DNA from: Nomia melanderi
Lineage: Eukaryota; Arthropoda; Insecta; Hymenoptera; Halictidae
DNA length: 64,000 nucleotides
Reading direction: 5' to 3'
NCBI RefSeq assembly: GCF_051020985.1
Contig: NW_027475141.1
Span: 2,108,001-2,172,000 of the forward strand
Under the pieces are notes generated by a model. The model did no database searches and had not been told where the DNA came from. It saw only the letters and a program-made list of their open reading frames with translations. This document shows, in pieces, positions 62,361 to 64,000 of the stretch. Numbering within the stretch: the first letter of the stretch is position 1; each line of letters begins with the position of its first letter. The position numbers and the translations under genes were made by a program.

Positions 62361-64000
62361 CCTGGTGGTACGAGGTCGTTCCCGCTGCCCAGATTCATGC
62401 GCCAGGGCCCCCTGCATATAATTCACTTTGGATTATTGCGCTATCTGTAATAGCACCCGAGAAAGCACCATATATATGCTGGATTTTTACATGACTTTGG
62501 GTGACGGATACCGAAAATCTGTAATTTTCTCGACCCCTGGTGGTCCGAGGTCGTTCTGCTGCACAGATTCATGCGCAAGGTTCTCCTACGGACAATGCAC
62601 TTTGATTTATCGCGCTATCTGTAATAGAACCCGAGATATCACCAGATATATGCTGGATTTTTACATGACATTGGGTGACGGATACCGAAAATCTGTAATT
62701 TTTTCGGCCGCTGGTGGTCCGATGTCGTTCCTGCTGCACAGATTCATGCGCCAGGGCCTCCTGCAGATAAATCACTTTTGATTTATTGCGCTATCTCTAA
62801 TAGCACCCGAGATATCACCGGATATATATTTAATTATTCCCTGACCCTGAGTCTCCAGCCCCATGAGACGGTGGTTTTCTCGGCCCCTGGTGGTTCGAGG
62901 TCGTTCCCGCTGCACAGATTCATGCGCCCGGGCCTCCTGCAGATTATTCACTTCGGTTTATTGCGCTATCTCTAATAGCACCCGAGATATCACCAGATAT
63001 ATATTGGATTTTTCCCCGAACCTAACTGTCCGGCCCCATGAGACGGTGGTTTTCTCGGACCCTGGTGATCCGAGGTCGTTCCCGCTGCACAGATTCATGC
63101 GCCAGGGCCTACAGCAGATAATTCACTTTGGTTTATTGCGCAATCTCTAATAGCACCCGAGATATCACCAGATATATATTGGATTTTCCCCTGACCCTGA
63201 GTGTCCGGCCCCGTGAGACGGTGGTTTTCCCGGCCCCTGGTGGTCCGAGGTCGGTCCCGCTGCCCATATTCATGCGCCAGGGCCTCCTACAGGCAATGCA
63301 CTTTGATTTATTGCGCTATCTGTAATAGCACCCGAGAAAGCTCCATATATATGTTGGATTTTTACATCACATTGGGTGACGGATACCGAAAATCTATCAT
63401 TTTCACGGAACCTGGTGGTCCGAGGTCGTTCCCGCTGGCCAGATTCATGCACCAGGGCCTCCTACAGACAATGCACTTTGATTTATTGCGCTATCTCTAA
63501 TAGCGCCCGAGATATCACCAGGTATATGTTGGATTTTCCCCTGACCCTGAGTGTCCGGCCCCATGAGACGGTGGTGTTCTCGGCCCCTGGTGGTCCGAGG
63601 TCGTTCCCGCTGCCCAGATTCATGCGCCAGGGCCTCCTGCAGATAATTCACTTTGGTTTATTGCGCTATCTCTAATAGCACCCGAGGTATCACCAGATAT
63701 ATATTGGATTTTCCCCTGACCCTGAGTGTCCGTGCGCAATGAGACGGTGGTTTTATGGGCCCCTGGTGGTCCGAGGTCGTTCCCGTTGCACAGATGCATG
63801 CGCCAGGGCCTCCTGCAGATAATTCAGTTTGATTTACCGCGCTATCTGTAATTGCACCTGAGATATCACCAGATATATATTGGATTTTTCCCTGACCCTG
63901 AGTGTCCGGCCCCATGAGACGGTGGTTTTTTCGGCCACTGGTGGTCCGAGCTCGTTTCCGCTGCACAGATTCATGCGCCAGGGCCTCCTGCAGACAATGC
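62361..64000 (+). repeat. 15-mer HOR of domain 7, copy 2, cut by the window end
   Basis: This repeats copy 1 for the 1,640 bp available. It keeps the one-base loss in GTCGTTCTGCTGC (near 62556) and the GATTATTCC monomer, here with TTTAATTATTCC for TTTGATTATTCC. I could find very few other differences by eye, so this duplication is young. The window ends inside the monomer. Confidence 0.9.

Larger units (their letters stand above)
1..64000 (+). repeat. Satellite DNA array, about 175 bp monomer, whole window
   Basis: Landmarks such as TAGCACCCGAG, CTCGGCCCCTGG and CGCTGCACAGATTCATG recur every 173-176 bp from the first base to the last, always in the same orientation, giving about 366 monomers. 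A representative copy is 52.6% GC (A 32, C 50, G 42, T 51) with 9 CpG sites. A monomer of this length fits one nucleosome plus linker, as in many centromeric satellites; that role is inferred, not shown. No inversion, gap, mobile element or unique sequence interrupts the array. The array continues beyond both window edges, because base 1 and base 64000 both fall inside a monomer. Pericentromeric, subtelomeric or sex-chromosome heterochromatin are alternatives to a centromere. Confidence 0.98.
58916..64000 (+). repeat. Domain 7: rearranged relative of domain 2, B-rich
   Basis: About 58916-59711 matches 8534-9330, 60584-61537 matches 7226-8178, and 61520-62340 matches 9913-10733. Type B or hybrid copies lie near 59310, 59830, 60010, 60715, 61425, 61935, 62110, 62290, 62455, 62635 and 63345. 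The blocks are close to their domain 2 partners; one difference is TATATGTTGG near 60898 for TATATATTGG near 7540. Confidence 0.8.

Noticed and set aside
1..64000. Hundreds of open frames of about 65, 68, 86, 95 and 99 codons on both strands, with similar translations
   Set aside because: They recur with the monomer period, overlap in several frames, and end at the TAATAG monomer boundary or its equivalents. The sizes follow from a 175 bp unit whose length is not divisible by three. None shows a recognisable domain or frame-preserving change, so none is annotated as a gene.
1..64000. CENP-B box (nTTCGnnnnAnnCGGGn)
   Set aside because: Checked by eye in the type A consensus on both strands. 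The nearest match, CCCGCTGCACAGATT on the + strand, fails at fixed positions of the reverse motif. Individual variant copies were not all checked.
1..64000. TATATAT runs as TATA-box promoters
   Set aside because: The run occurs in almost every monomer and has no associated gene or initiation signal. It is part of the AT-rich start of the repeat.
1..64000. CRISPR array, because of regular repeats
   Set aside because: There are no unique spacers between short repeats; the whole 175 bp unit is repeated and only slowly variable. This is satellite DNA.
1..64000. Assignment to a named species or satellite family
   Set aside because: I do not recognise the monomer, and neither composition nor length is diagnostic. 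Naming an organism would be a guess.

Overview
The whole 64 kb window is one uninterrupted head-to-tail array of a single satellite DNA. The monomer is about 175 bp, there are roughly 366 copies, and every copy I read points the same way on the + strand. I found no gene, RNA gene, transposon, CRISPR array, operon or unique spacer. A tandem array of this size with nested higher-order repeats (HORs) points to a eukaryotic chromosome, most likely centromeric or other constitutive heterochromatin. I do not recognise the monomer, so I cannot name the species or even the phylum.

The monomer, read from its TAGCACC landmark, runs as follows. It opens with an AT-rich first fifth holding GATATC, AGATAT direct repeats and a TATATAT run. 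Next comes a variable zone (CTGACCCTGAGTGTCCGG in most copies, CTGACAGTCC in many). Then follow a GC-rich inverted repeat (CTCGG ... CCGAG), a conserved block (GTTCCCGCTGCACAG, ATGCGCCAGGGCCTCC), a two-state 3' block (ATAATTCACTTTGG or ACAATGCACTTTGA), and the double stop TAATAG across the boundary. A typical copy is 52.6% GC with 9 CpG sites. Most copies are 175 bp; 173, 174 and 176 bp variants recur. The many regular 60-100 residue open frames on both strands come from this period (175 = 3 x 58 + 1, so the frame rotates at each monomer) and are not genes.

Two main sequence classes are interspersed. Type A is the majority. Type B has a diverged first 75 bp (about 68% identical to A, ungapped) joined to a shared 3' 100 bp. 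By marker content the window divides into: about 1-6.5 kb (A, CTGACAGTCC-rich); 6.5-17.7 kb (B-rich, with a 15-mer HOR at 11.9-16.9 kb); 17.7-29.4 kb (mixed, short-range duplications); 29.4-33.1 kb (nearly identical 8-mer HOR of 1,400 bp); 33.1-38.3 kb (A, with a 350 bp dimer); 38.3-42.8 kb (nested 4- to 9-mer HORs); 42.8-58.9 kb (CTGACAGTCC-rich, related to 1-6.5 kb); and 58.9-64 kb (a rearranged relative of 7-13 kb, with a 2,626 bp 15-mer HOR running off the window end).

The two sharp domain changes, at about 42.76-42.79 kb and 58.89-58.91 kb, lie inside monomers and keep register. That is what unequal crossover or conversion between related arrays would leave. The most notable structure is the inverted repeat: a subset of monomers carries a perfect 8 bp stem with a 5 nt loop, clustered mostly at 36-42.6 kb. 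All coordinates of duplicated blocks were found by eye and may be off by tens of bases.
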